Shown: positions 1 to 11,060 of the stretch, in pieces
Position numbering within the stretch: position 1 is the first letter of the stretch
Layout: each line of letters opens with the position of its first letter
Origin: Epinephelus fuscoguttatus
Taxonomy: Eukaryota > Chordata > Actinopteri > Perciformes > Serranidae
Direction of reading: 5' to 3'
Length of the DNA stretch: 64,000 nucleotides
Assembly: GCF_011397635.1 (NCBI RefSeq)
Contig: NC_064758.1
Coordinates: forward strand, 22,528,513 to 22,592,512
Program-made: the position numbers and the translations under genes
The notes under the pieces: generated by a model
The model's input: only the letters and a program-made list of their open reading frames with translations
What the model was told of the DNA's origin: nothing
Databases searched by the model: none

Positions 1-1560
1 TGAAAAGAAGCTATGTATGCTACAACATGGAGGCCTCACACACATCTTCAATCAGGCTGCACAGATCAATACAATCAGTACAGTTTAGAGGTGGACACCC
101 AAGATTAATGTTACCAGTTCAGTGTCTGACCAATGTTCCCCTTTCTGTTCCCTAGTTATGGCGTTGAGTAATAGCCAGAGAAGTGTTTATGTAGAACTTT
201 ATGTCACAGTGAAACTGACCTTTAAACTTTTTCGATATGTCATCACTTGATTTTATTCTATTTGACATTTGCGTGAGATTTTGTCATAATTAGCACATTA
301 ATTCTTAAGTTGTGGCAATGTGTGTCATAGTGACCTTTGACCAGAGAAGTCTAATCAGTTAGTCATTGAGTTCAAGTGGACGTTTGTGCTCGAAAACATA
401 ATGCCTCCGGCCACAGCTGTCACCACCAGGGATAAAAAAAAATTGAGAAAAATCAGTGTTAATATTTCTAATAAAGTTTATAAGTGAGATGTAACTAAAC
501 TAGATCTGCAGATAGGTTACATGTGGCTTTAAGGACGAAATTACTTCAAGTCTTAACATGTTTGTGGGAACAACTATGTCAATCCACCACTTACACAGGC
601 ATAGAGGTAGCTTACATCAACTTTTTGGTGTTCTCTCTAGTTTTATCCATCCACACCCTTTGCTATGTTGGCACACCGCACATCAGCCAATGATATCAAA
701 TTTGCAACGATGTGTACCAATAGCAGGAATTAAGGCAAAAAAATAAATGTCAGAGATCAGATGAGACAGTGGAATAATGTCACATATCATACATTAGAGG
801 TAGATAGGGATCAAGACAGATTAAGAGCACAAGAGGAGACTTCTGAAGGTGGACAGTGTGCACCAGTGCTGACATACTAAAGTCCATTCAGAGTACAGTG
901 GAAAAAGAAGTCCTGCAGAATATAAGGGAAAGAAAAACAGTTGGATACATATGAATCCTGGCTACAGTGTTGTAAGGCTGTTACACTTGGTGGCTCTCCA
1001 AACATGACAAATCAGACTGCACACAAAAAGGGTAGTAATCAAGGACTGTGGTGATATCTCGGGAGAATACAGAAACGACTTGTGATGCCAGATGCTGGAT
1101 TTCTAATCATCAATTTTTTCCAATAATGACATCGTGGGACAGTGTGCTGGTTTTAAGTAAATCCTGCTAAGGTGTAAAAATCCAAATTCCTCATCAAGGA
1201 AACATTTGTTGGTATGCTTGACGATATATTTGGTACAACCTAAATAGGCAGGCATGTAATATGAAAGAAGACATATACTTAATACATAAAACAAGATGGT
1301 AATTCATGTTTTGCCCTTACAAATATGATCAACAATTACAAATAATTAGTAACATAATTACAAAGAATAAACTAAGGGGAAAAAAAAAAAAACTGAAAAT
1401 GGCAAATTCATGATAATTTGCATGTCAAAAGAAAAAACAAAAACAAACATGCGGTCCCTTGTACTTCAATGGGTCATGTGTTTATAGTGTCAGCTTCAGA
1501 GACAAAATCTGTGCAGCATAGTCCATTAGTTACCACTTGGGTAGATGGCTTTAAGACAAA
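1..1560. other. Intergenic DNA downstream of ppard, no gene seen
   Basis: No open frame here resembles a known protein, and no splice-linked exons or RNA gene could be recognised. The sequence is AT-rich and ordinary. It probably contains the end of, or the flank beyond, the ppard 3' UTR; the transcript could run further left than the poly(A) signal proposed at 1585-1590. Confidence 0.5.
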
Positions 1561-1584
1561 ACCTATATAACTCGGATCTCCACA

Positions 1585-1590
1585 TTTATT
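1585..1590 (-). terminator. ppard: Candidate poly(A) signal of ppard
   Basis: TTTATT on the plus strand reads AATAAA on the minus strand, about 710 bases beyond the ppard stop codon. This gives a 3' UTR of roughly 0.7 kb. Other AATAAA-like hexamers lie further left, for example near 252, so the true end is not settled. Confidence 0.4.
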
Positions 1591-1697
1591 GAAAAATGAA
1601 AAAGGTATTGCACAGACAGGTGCTTTGAGAGAGCTCTACACTGCTGGAGCCAGCCCAGTTTGTGTTCTATTAACCAAATGGCAAAGTAGCTGTTGTT

Positions 1698-1726
1698 GAT
1701 GATGATGATGATGATGATGATGATGA
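1698..1726. repeat. (GAT)n microsatellite in ppard 3' UTR
   Basis: About nine GAT units in tandem. It lies inside the predicted ppard 3' UTR, where it reads as (ATC)n in the transcript, and is likely to vary in length between individuals. Confidence 0.85.
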
Positions 1727-2301
1727 CAGCGATGATGTAAACAAAAACCAATTTGTGCATCTTCAGCTTTATCAAAAGCCTGAGAACAATCACTCTACCA
1801 AAGACACTGGCATCATATAGAAACTCCTGCACAGTACAAACTGGCTGCTCTTTTCTGTTTTGACTATGCCATTGGTGTAAGAACATGAAATGCTTTCCCT
1901 TCGCAGACAAACACAGAGCCGAGGTGAGTGAGGAGAAGCTCTCTATAGACGCTGCTCTGGGGTCAGCTTTGCTATTAGAATGTAACAGGAGCAGCCTCGG
2001 TGAGAAAACAAATCATTCTCTCTGTTAAGTGACCGTTGTGGGAAACTAGGACCTGAAGCAAATGATTCCAGATGCTTAACTCTCACACTCTCAGACACTC
2101 ACACACAACTGTGCTGAGGGTAATGCTGACATTGAGAAGACTTTGCTGATTGTGTTAGCCCTACCACGTGACTTTGCCTCATCTGCACGTTAAAATCCAC
2201 GCCCGTACATGGAACAGTGCTTGTACTGAATGCAGTGTAGTATCATGAATGTGAATTCAGTCTGTAACAGTATTGCTAAAAGCAGTCTGTGCTGGAGAAC
2301 A

Positions 2302-5300
2302 CTAATACATGTCTTTGTAGATCTCCTGTAGTAGAGGGTGGAGCGAGGTCTCCGACTCAGTCTTTTTGATCTTTTGGACAAGCTGAACGTTCTCAGTAAC
2401 TAGCTGACGGAGGTCAGCCATCTTCTGCAGCAGCTTGGGGAAGAGGTAGACTGAGTCAGAGTGGTTTGCTTGTAGGTGGAGGTCCAGGGCCTGGAGGATG
2501 TTGTCTTGACTCTGCTCCACCTGCTTCACGTTCATTAGCCCAGGACGATCTGGGAGAACAAGGGACATGTTATGATGAGTTACACTGAGCAAACATACAG
2601 GGTTTCTGCAGAGTTAAATTTAGAGACTGTCCTCCACTAAAAAATGTGTTTTTCTTCTTCTGTTTATGTCCTGTGAAATGTCTGACCTGACTTGACTACA
2701 CTGACTTGTATCTGTGCGAAGCGTCACCAGAGTGGTGTTTCCACATTCCTCGACTGAAAAGAGCAATCCTAAAATCTGAGATTCAAACATACGCCGGGCA
2801 AGCTAGGTAAGGTACATTACGAAGACTAAAGCCGGTCTCTGTCTAATACACAACACTGTTTGATGAGGAAACAGACTTTGACACAACACCAGCACACACT
2901 CCTGATACCACTGCCACAGAGCAGACTTATTACAGGTAATATAAAAATCTCAGTCAAATGGAATGTATCTCTCTGCAAACTTTGGTTAGACCTCTGTTAT
3001 AATTACATAACACTGTGTCATCGTATCATGGTATGTTTCACTACGAGTAATGCTGTATCAGCCCCTGCTACTTACAAGCTAACAATCAACATAAACAAAT
3101 TTAAGATGGTAATTACACTTACCATACTGATATGTCTGCTAGTCACCAATTTAAGTGCACAACAGACTTCTCATCTTAGTCTGACTGAGGCTCAACTGTG
3201 TAAGGCTAAATCTCTTCAACATTTCCTCTGACGCTAATGATAGCCATCTTGATTGTTTTTATGAGGTAAAACAATGCTAAACAAAATATCAATCATAGCA
3301 GACCATCTTTACATACTTTTACACGTCTGGAAGAAATTTTAGGTTTTTTTTAAAGACATTTTTAATGTGACACAATGAAGTGTTTCACATACTGTAAAAC
3401 TGTAAAGTATGTTTTGATTTTTTTTAGTAGTGGCACTATATAACAATACATTTTCATGATATGATTTAGTGAGTTAGTGGAACCTGGACCCAGCATAAGC
3501 TGCATAAAACAGACAGATGGATGGCTGGATTTTTCAGCTGAAAATGAATAATTCATTAAAGTTAATGTCATTAACTTTATAATCGACAGTTTGCCCATAA
3601 TGACTTGAACAGCTTCCTAGCAATGGCAGCGTTTGCTACAGGGTGATAGCACTGAGTGAAACTCCAATTGAACACACACAATGGCACTTTTAGTTTCTAA
3701 GTGTCTTCCCACAGCCTGCAATCAGATATTTAACATTTAATGACTGACATTACTTAATAAGTAAATTACTAAATAAAATTTAAGATCTTTTCAGACCTTA
3801 TAAAGCTGTTTTATTGTTGAGATAACCATATTCAATGCTTTTAGGACTTTTCGAGACCTACAGACACCCTGAAAATAACAACAAGCAAATGTGCCGTTCC
3901 TCATACTTCACTAAAAACCCTTCGTTCTCACCTCCGCAGAGAATAATGGCAGCAACAAACAGGGCCAGGTCACTGTCATCCAGCTCCAGGGCATTAAACT
4001 TGACAGCAAACTCAAACTTGGGCTCCATGATCTCACTGAAGGGCTTTCTTAAGCTGCGCAGGAACTCCCTGGTCACAAAGCCTTTACCATTGGCTACCAA
4101 CAGTCCATCTTTGTTCATGAGAGAGGGCAGCATGGCAAAAATAGCCTCATGCACACCATACTTCAGCAAAGTCACCTGCAGAAAGAATTGAATATTAGTG
4201 CCTAAAGTAAACAGCCACATACAAATCATTTTATTGTGCAGCATGCTGAGTGGACAGTGACTCACCTGGTCATTAAGGTAGAGGTCTACAAACCCCGGAA
4301 TGCACTTGGCAAACTCCGTGAGCTCTCGCACCGTCTCCACTGTGGTGCATTGGCAGCGGTAGAACACATGGACCCCGATCTCTTTGGTTAGGGGTGCACC
4401 AGGAACTAACTGGCTCCATACCAAACCACTTTCTGCCTTCCAGAGTGTGTCCATGTCGTAGATCACAAACGGCTAAAAGGAGGAGAAAAATCAATTCCTA
4501 GATTACCACCCGTAACTACAAAGTCTTAGAACTACAATAAATACCAGGTCTAACTTTTTAGGGGGTAAGGAATTTAGCATTAGCATAAAACTAAGGGATA
4601 GTCTGGCAACCTTTCCAGGGTGTACCCCGCCTTTCACCCAATGTCAGCTGGGATAGGCTCCAGCCCTCATGTGACCCCTAACAGAATAAGCGGTTAGAGA
4701 TATAAATCAATAAAACTAAGGGTGCTTTGATCAGGATTTTTAGGGCTGATCACTGAACTACTACTACTGGAAGCATTATCAGCTTATACAGATCACAGGG
4801 TGTATCTGTGCAACATATTGTACTCTTGCTCTCAGAGACACAACTTTAACAACCTCACTGCAACCTAAACTTGGTTACTGGGAGCAGCTTAAAGGAACAG
4901 TACACCCGCAAAATGATCATTCTTATAACAGTTACTCACTGCATGTTACCTTGAATTCTTGAGGATTTATTTTCTTGCATATGCCTCCATGGTTAAAGCA
5001 GAATATATAGAACATTCTCCATGAACTGAAATAAACAGGGACCAGGTTTAACACAGCAAAACTACACTGAAACATCCTTTTACAAACTCTCACACAACTC
5101 ATGCAGTGTAAACAAAGTCTCATTTATCCAGTGATATGCTCAGTACTTCCCAAACACATTTATTTTCACTATTACGTAATGATTTTTAATAGTTGGTTAA
5201 AAAAAGTCTCATGCACAGCCAAGTAGCGTGCCTGGACAAGCATGTGAGTTTGCACTCTGGTCAAGTGGAGCTCATGCGCATGTCTGGGCATGCTCAGGGT

Positions 5301-8053
5301 GCACTACTCCTAGACATAGGTGTTTTACAGTCTAACATTTTAGCAAAAATGGATGCGTTTGAGAAGCACTGAGCATACAGCTGGATAAATGTGACTTGGA
5401 TTATACTGCACAAATTGCGTGAGAGTTCGTTAACACACGTTTTAATATAGTTGTGTTCTGTTGTAAAACATGGTCCCTGTTTACTTAAATTCATGAAGAA
5501 CGTTTGCCTTTTTTCGGATTCTTCTTCACCATGGAGGCATGAGAGAAAAAAAGTTTTCTTCATGAATTCAAGGTAACACGCAGTGGGTAACTGATATACA
5601 AAATGACAGGTCAAGTAAAATAAATATAATTTTATAAAATGTAAATTAGAATAGAAGCTAAAATGTGCAAACACACAGAACAATAAATTATACTGAAGCA
5701 GCAAGTGTTATTTTTGTCAGCCACATTTTATTTTGTCTTAGTCTTGCTTCAAATGTCCTTGTAAGTTTTTATAGTATACAGTCAACGTCATCCTGTTTTT
5801 TAGTCACGTTTTGGTTTACTCAAAGTCTGACATTTTAGTTTTATCTGCATCAAAGAAAACTATTTTTAGTTAGTTTTACTCTGTTGACATTTAAGTCTTC
5901 AGTCATCAGATTATTTTGAACATTTTATTCAGTATTCTGCAGCCAAAAACCAATCATTTTGCCATTTGAGTAAAACTTATGTATACGTGACTTTATCTCA
6001 TCATTATCTGATGAAAAAGACAGTTTCACATCAGCAGTCCTCCCACATTTAACCAACACTTGGACACCAGCCAACAATTGGTGGCCAGTTAATCGGAGTA
6101 TCCTTACATAAAACATACGAATAGATTATATATCAACTGATACTTTATGGTTATCGTACATATTTTCAGAATATGCTCTAACCACAAAAAGATAAACTGA
6201 TTAAAACAATATAATACGCTCAAATTTCTTAACAGAGAGCATTTCAGGCAACCAGTAGTTAAGGACCACAGGAGGTCAGAGCCACAGTTTCCTGACAACA
6301 GATGTGATAACATACTCCTGTGACCATATGATGATCATGCATAACTTATATACTTCCATAAATCCACATATTTATATATCTGTACAACCAGGACTGATAT
6401 GTTATTTGACTAGAACGTACCGAGGTGCTGCTGGTTTTGCCCGACAGGATTGTGCGGGCCCTCTTCTTGGTCATACTGAGGTTCTTCAAGTAGGCTGTGT
6501 TGACTTGTTTAGCCAAGGATTTCAGGTCTGAGCCACCTGGTTTGCTGAGGTTCAGTTCCTCTGCAAGCAGCCCTGCCACCAGCTTCTTCCTCTCCGCCTC
6601 AGGCATACGTCCATATCGGATCGCTGAGCAAACACACACACATGCTGGTCTTATTTTGTGTGGATATTTCACGGGTAATTCACTTTGTCAGTAGCATGGT
6701 TGGGTTATGTTACCTGCTTTAGTTTAAGGACGAGACCCCTAGTTAGCAAAATACCCACTTTAGTAAAATGATAATAACAGTAATACTTTAACATTAACTG
6801 TATGTTTCTAAACTGCATTGGAATACAGAAAAATAAAATGGTTATTGTTTTGTCATGCCAATAACAGGGTGCACATATGCATTTAACAGTATAAGCATTA
6901 ATCAGGGCAAATTAATTCCAAGTTAACATACACCAAGCTTGAACATCACTTCCTGCAACCCCAATATGTGAAAAGATTCAAAAGGAGATTAGCAATTAAT
7001 TTAAATAAACAGGCTGATTTTTTTCTTCAATGTGGATTAAAAAGATTCTACTTAAGGAAACCCTTCGTAGTAAATTACATTTTTGTTCAAGTCTTGGACT
7101 TGTAAAATAATATATATATATATATCGTGGCTTAACTATTTTAAATAACGTGACCTAATTTTTGGAGTACGTTAGCTAAAATATTTTCCCTCTCACCATC
7201 ATGGGACATTCCCAAAGACAGGCACTTCTGGAAGCGACAATATTGGCACTTATTACGATTCTTCTTCTGAATCTTGCAGGACCGCTCACAGCGATCATAT
7301 TCCAGTTTCATCCGCACGGTTCGTCGGAAAAAGCCCTGAGTGAGAAACAACACAACCGGTTCAGCAACCCATATCGGATGGCACAAAACTGTTGTTATCA
7401 AACTTTAGCATCTTAGTTTGATCATCTGCTGTGTCACACACACTGTCCTACCTTGCAACCTTCACAGGCATGCACACCATAGTGGAAGCCTGAGGCCTTG
7501 TCCCCACAGACCTTACACTCCACGCTGATCCCAGACCCTGTGCTGTCTTCTCGGCCAAGGCGCAGCTGTTCTGACAGCGAGGGCGACGAGGTATGGGACA
7601 GGTCTGGATGAGAAACGCATGAATAATAAGGCTCTGACATCTAAATCTGTTATGCACCATTTCCAATGACTCTCCAGGAGGCAAGTCACAGGATTTTGAA
7701 ATAAAAGCCTTACCTGTGTAGCTAGTTGCTGCACTGCTGTTTTGCTTACTGTGATTGTTCTCATCCTGATCCGGACTCTCTTTCTCTTTTTTCTTCTGGT
7801 CCCCTTTCAGGCCTTTAGAGGGAGGAACTACCTCCTTCTCCTCCTTGTCCTCTTCATCCTCACTTTCCCTGGCCTTTAACTCTTGCAAGTCCGTCAGCTC
7901 CGAAACACTGGTCCCCCCACAGCTGTCCGAACCTCCAGACTCTCCCTCTGGTGGTGTCCACCTGACGTCAGCCGTGTCCTGGGGGGATTTGGGCTTGCAG
8001 TGGCCGTTCACCCTGTCGTGCTGCTCTGTGGCAGTTTGCTGAAACCATTCCAT
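2302..8053 (-). CDS. ppard: PPAR-delta/beta nuclear receptor (7 coding exons)
   Basis: Ligand-activated transcription factor that binds DNA with RXR and controls fatty-acid oxidation genes in the nucleus. Coding exons, 5' to 3' on the minus strand: 8053-7714, 7603-7452, 7335-7197, 6623-6421, 4472-4266, 4175-3932, 2549-2302. All introns are GT-AG and the phases fit, giving 510 aa. Residues 1-140 are an acidic, Lys/Glu-rich A/B region. The two C4 zinc fingers start at Cys143, with P-box CEGCKG and the second finger ending [10 protein letters not shown]. The hinge reads [11 protein letters not shown]. The ligand-binding domain runs from about 279 to 510 and ends in AF-2 helix [10 protein letters not shown], with the ligand-contacting terminal Tyr kept. 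[13 protein letters not shown] and [14 protein letters not shown] fit the delta subtype rather than alpha or gamma. The start [11 protein letters not shown] matches the fish PPARD start; exon 2 carries 62 bases of 5' UTR up to 8115. Nothing looks broken. A teleost a/b paralogue label cannot be assigned from sequence alone. Confidence 0.96.
4600..4712. repeat. Teleost LINE/SINE-type 3' tail in ppard intron
   Basis: The stretch contains GGGTGTACCCCGCCT, then AGCTGGGATAGGCTCCAGC, then ATAAGCGGTTAGAGAT. I recognise this from memory as a 3' tail shared by common fish retroposons. It lies in the ppard intron between 4473 and 6420. The family name cannot be fixed by eye. Confidence 0.6.
4888..5615. 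mobile_element. Fold-back (near-palindromic) MITE, copy 1
   Basis: The left arm (about 4890-5170) and right arm (about 5330-5610) are imperfect reverse complements. The outer parts pair GTTACTCACTGCATGTTACC with GGTAACACGCAGTGGGTAAC, each next to GAATTC-like sequence. The middle pairs TCATTTATCCAGTGATATGC with GCATACAGCTGGATAAATG. No coding capacity is seen, so it should be non-autonomous. It sits in the ppard intron between 4473 and 6420. The same sequence recurs at 52.89-55.00 kb in pfkm. Superfamily and target-site duplication were not determined. Confidence 0.75.
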
Positions 8054-8644
8054 GGTTCCTGTTGAAGCTGACTCAGCGGCTCCCCTCCTGTCACGTTGCC
8101 ATCATAGTTCCACTGCTGAAGAATGAAATACTTTGTTTTACATAAGCAATATTAAAATTAACAGAGCAAGAATGACCACCACATCACTGTTCACTGGCCT
8201 CAAAAGTCTACATATCATCTAACTTGCTATTAATTCCAGCATGTTAGCAGTTAACAGTCCAATACCAGCAACCAATCACTGGCCAAACTGAGCGTTAAGC
8301 TTGTCATAACACGTTGCAGGGCCAAAATGCTGCCCTAAATATCCACTTTTCATGAATACGCACTAGTAGAAATTTATATATAATGTAGCTATTTCGTGTT
8401 AGGTCTAATTGTGTCACTTAAAACTGAAATTTGTGCATTTACTAATCTTTAACAGGGCGTTTATTTAGGTGTCCTTTCCTGAGTCAGTCCATTTCTACTG
8501 GTTGCGTTTGAGCAGCCAGGGAATGTCCTTGCTAGTAATAGGCTTATGACATGATATACACACTGTGTGTAGGCAGGCTGGGATTACCCACTAGGCAAGT
8601 GGAGCAGACAAGCAGGGGCCTCAGACCATTAAAAATCCTTGAAG

Positions 8645-9380
8645 GTCTAGTGTGTAGGATTCTGGGGGGATATATCGGCAGAAATGTAATATAATATGAA
8701 TTTTTTTTTTTTTTTGGTGTATAAAATGTATAGTGTTTTTGTTTCCTTTGAGTGTTCCATTTCCTACATAGGGAGTCCTCGTCTACGGATATTGCTATGT
8801 TGTGTCAACATTTCTACAGTTGCCCAAAACAGACAAACCAAACACTGACTCTAGATAGGACCATTTGCTTGTCTGTGTCAGCCACCATAGTTAGCAGTCC
8901 CTCCATGACGATAGCATCAGAAAAACACATACTTTTTTAACTTGAAACTGTTTTAGTCAGTGTTTGTAACGATTTAAATCACCTGTTCCAGTTGTTTTGG
9001 AGAGGAAGAGACCTCTATAGATAATTCAGCTCCCGGTAAAAACCTCCTTAACGTCTGGATCTTAAGTTATCAGAGACAAAAGGTGAGCACACATTCGGAG
9101 GTGCTGGGCTTATGACCCGTTTGTGACATGCCAAACAGCGCTGAAGAAATCCTGATTTGCAATGTGTAACTGAATAATTCAGTGTTTTACCTATTTTTAT
9201 CACCTGCTCAGTTTGTTTTGGCGAGGAAAGGACATGGTTAGATAATGTGGCTCACAGTAAAAACCTCCTGAACAATGAACACTGAGGGAGTTCAAACCCG
9301 CGTAGAAGATTCAGCTGGTTGCAATCTGTAGTCCTCATTGGTAGATGCCACTACATCCCCCTAAATCTTACACACTGTTT
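8645..9380. mobile_element. MITE with TAGTGTGTAGGATT ends, copy A
   Basis: It begins TCTAGTGTGTAGGATTCTGG and ends in the inverted partner CCCCCTAAATCTTACACACTG. Inside are two similar blocks, AAATCACCTGTTCCAGTTGTTTTGG near 8976 and ATCACCTGCTCAGTTTGTTTTGGC near 9200, each followed by GTAAAAACCTCCT, so part of the element is internally duplicated. No transposase frame is present. It lies in ppard intron 1 (8116-10572). Related ends occur at 44457-44787 and near 33730. Confidence 0.7.
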
Positions 9381-10572
9381 CTTCTTTAATGAAGACCACA
9401 ACTTAATAGGAGTGGGTGATATGCATAAAATCTTCGAGTCATGGCATATTTAATCTAACATGTCATGATACAGTAGATTTTATCAAAAGTGAATTGAGAA
9501 ACCACTAATAGCAAATAGCTAGTCATGATATCTGTTGCTAATGCAGCATATCTAACATAATGGACAGATCAAGGCTTTTCATTATATTGATGCAAAGATC
9601 ACATAAAATATAGCTGCAAAGCAGTTTGACTCATTTATAGGCATCATACCCACACACCCAGAGATATTAAAAAGGTCGCTGCCACCTCTTCTTACAAATT
9701 TCTACAAGGATAAAAATAAATTAAAATGTGCAGGCCTGCAACAAATAAGGACCCCACTTCCATGAACCTGGAGGGTCCACAACTCAGGAATGTATCCTAA
9801 ACATTTCACTGTGTTCTCCACTATCTTAAAAAGTTAACTTTGTCTCTGACGGAGCTGGAAGACATCTGTATTATTGTTTGCCTCAGGTCCGTGGGAGGGT
9901 GCACAGTGTACTTGGTGGGTGCTTTCAGGGGACAGGGTGCATGCACTATGTACACACTGAGCAGTGTTGATCGCTGGCGGTAGGGGAGAGGGCTTTGGGG
10001 GTGGGGGTTAAATATTTGCCCCGCGGCCCCCTAGCGGATTAATCCGTCCATGTGTGTGTAGCTGTGCCATGAAACACATCCAGAGCGTCCACTCCTTGTA
10101 GATTTACCACTGATTTACGAATGAATATTGTCCTTACATGATGGCCCAAAGCGGGACAAAGGCTAAACTTTTCTATAAAACATTTAGGGAACAAAACAGC
10201 CCAGATTGGGACTGTTAGGACTTGTCGTCCAGCAGACAACCTGTCACACTGGTTCTGGCAACATTTCTGCGAATTGTTAGTCACTGACAGGACTGCAACT
10301 GGATACGAGCATTTCAGAAATTAAAAGACGGATAAGTTATAAGCATGACTACCGTCAAACTTTTTTTTACTTCACGTGAAAACAGTATCAGAAGTCCAAA
10401 TGAGTAGCTTTAGCCTGTCAGCCGGCCGTCGACAGCGAGTCGGCACGGCTAGCTAACTTAGCTAGTTAGCTACTAACCTTGAATGCTGAGTACTACTAGC
10501 TGTTAGCGTGGCTGACCCACATTCCCGTGTGTGCCTTTAAATAACGTTAGCTGCCTTGTCAAGTTAGCTTAC

Positions 10573-10800
10573 CTCTCCCAATAGTGCTGCTGCTGCTGCT
10601 TCTGGAGGTTTTTACGCTACGAGAAACAGGCTAAAATAAACACGGAGCGAAAACAGTCCCGAGTCCTCGTCCAGGATCGATCGGCTGTTGACAAGTTGTT
10701 TGAAGTCAGCCGCAGGAGTTAGCTAGCAGCGGGAGCTAACTCACGTCACACTGCTAACATAAACTTAGATTGATTCGGGCCTTCATGTGGCTGTCAAACC
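10573..10800 (-). promoter_or_regulatory. ppard: ppard noncoding first exon and promoter region
   Basis: On the minus strand GAGAG|GTAAGC gives a strong splice donor at 10572-10571, so the exon would occupy 10573 to about 10700-10800 and join exon 2 at 8115. It holds a short CTG/CAG run near 10585-10600. The flank from 10440 to 10770 is rich in CpG and in GTTAGC/GCTAAC repeats, like the other housekeeping promoters in this window. No TATA box is evident and the start site is not precise. Confidence 0.6.
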
Positions 10801-10917
10801 GCTGAGCTCCGGGTGAAAATAAAAAAACCGTTGGATACTTTTGTCCGCTACCATATCACATGTAGATAAGCATAGTGCACTGATAATCCCTCCCCGACTC
10901 TCTCCTTGTTGTTCCTA

Positions 10918-11060
10918 GCTTTGCTTTGCTTTGCTTTGCTACACTCCCCCCCTCCTCCTCCTCCTCCTCCACCGTCGTCACATGCCAGGACACCCCCCCC
11001 ACCCCCACCCCCCCACACACACATACACACACACACACACATACACGACTCATATATACA
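10918..11060. repeat. Low-complexity run: (GCTTT)n, (CTC)n, poly-C, (CA)n
   Basis: Tandem GCTTT units at about 10918-10940 are followed by a poly-C/CTC tract and an ACACAC tract reaching about 11060. The strong strand bias creates proline- and histidine-rich false open frames on the plus strand and glycine/valine-rich ones on the minus strand. It lies just upstream of ppard. Confidence 0.85.

Noticed and set aside
1698-1726. Trinucleotide run as a possible CRISPR or coding repeat
   Set aside because: It is a simple (GAT)n microsatellite in a 3' UTR. No spacer-repeat structure exists anywhere in the window.
3858-4494. Long continuous 202-codon minus-strand frame as a single exon
   Set aside because: It is two real ppard exons (4472-4266 and 4175-3932) joined by a short 90-bp intron that happens to stay open.
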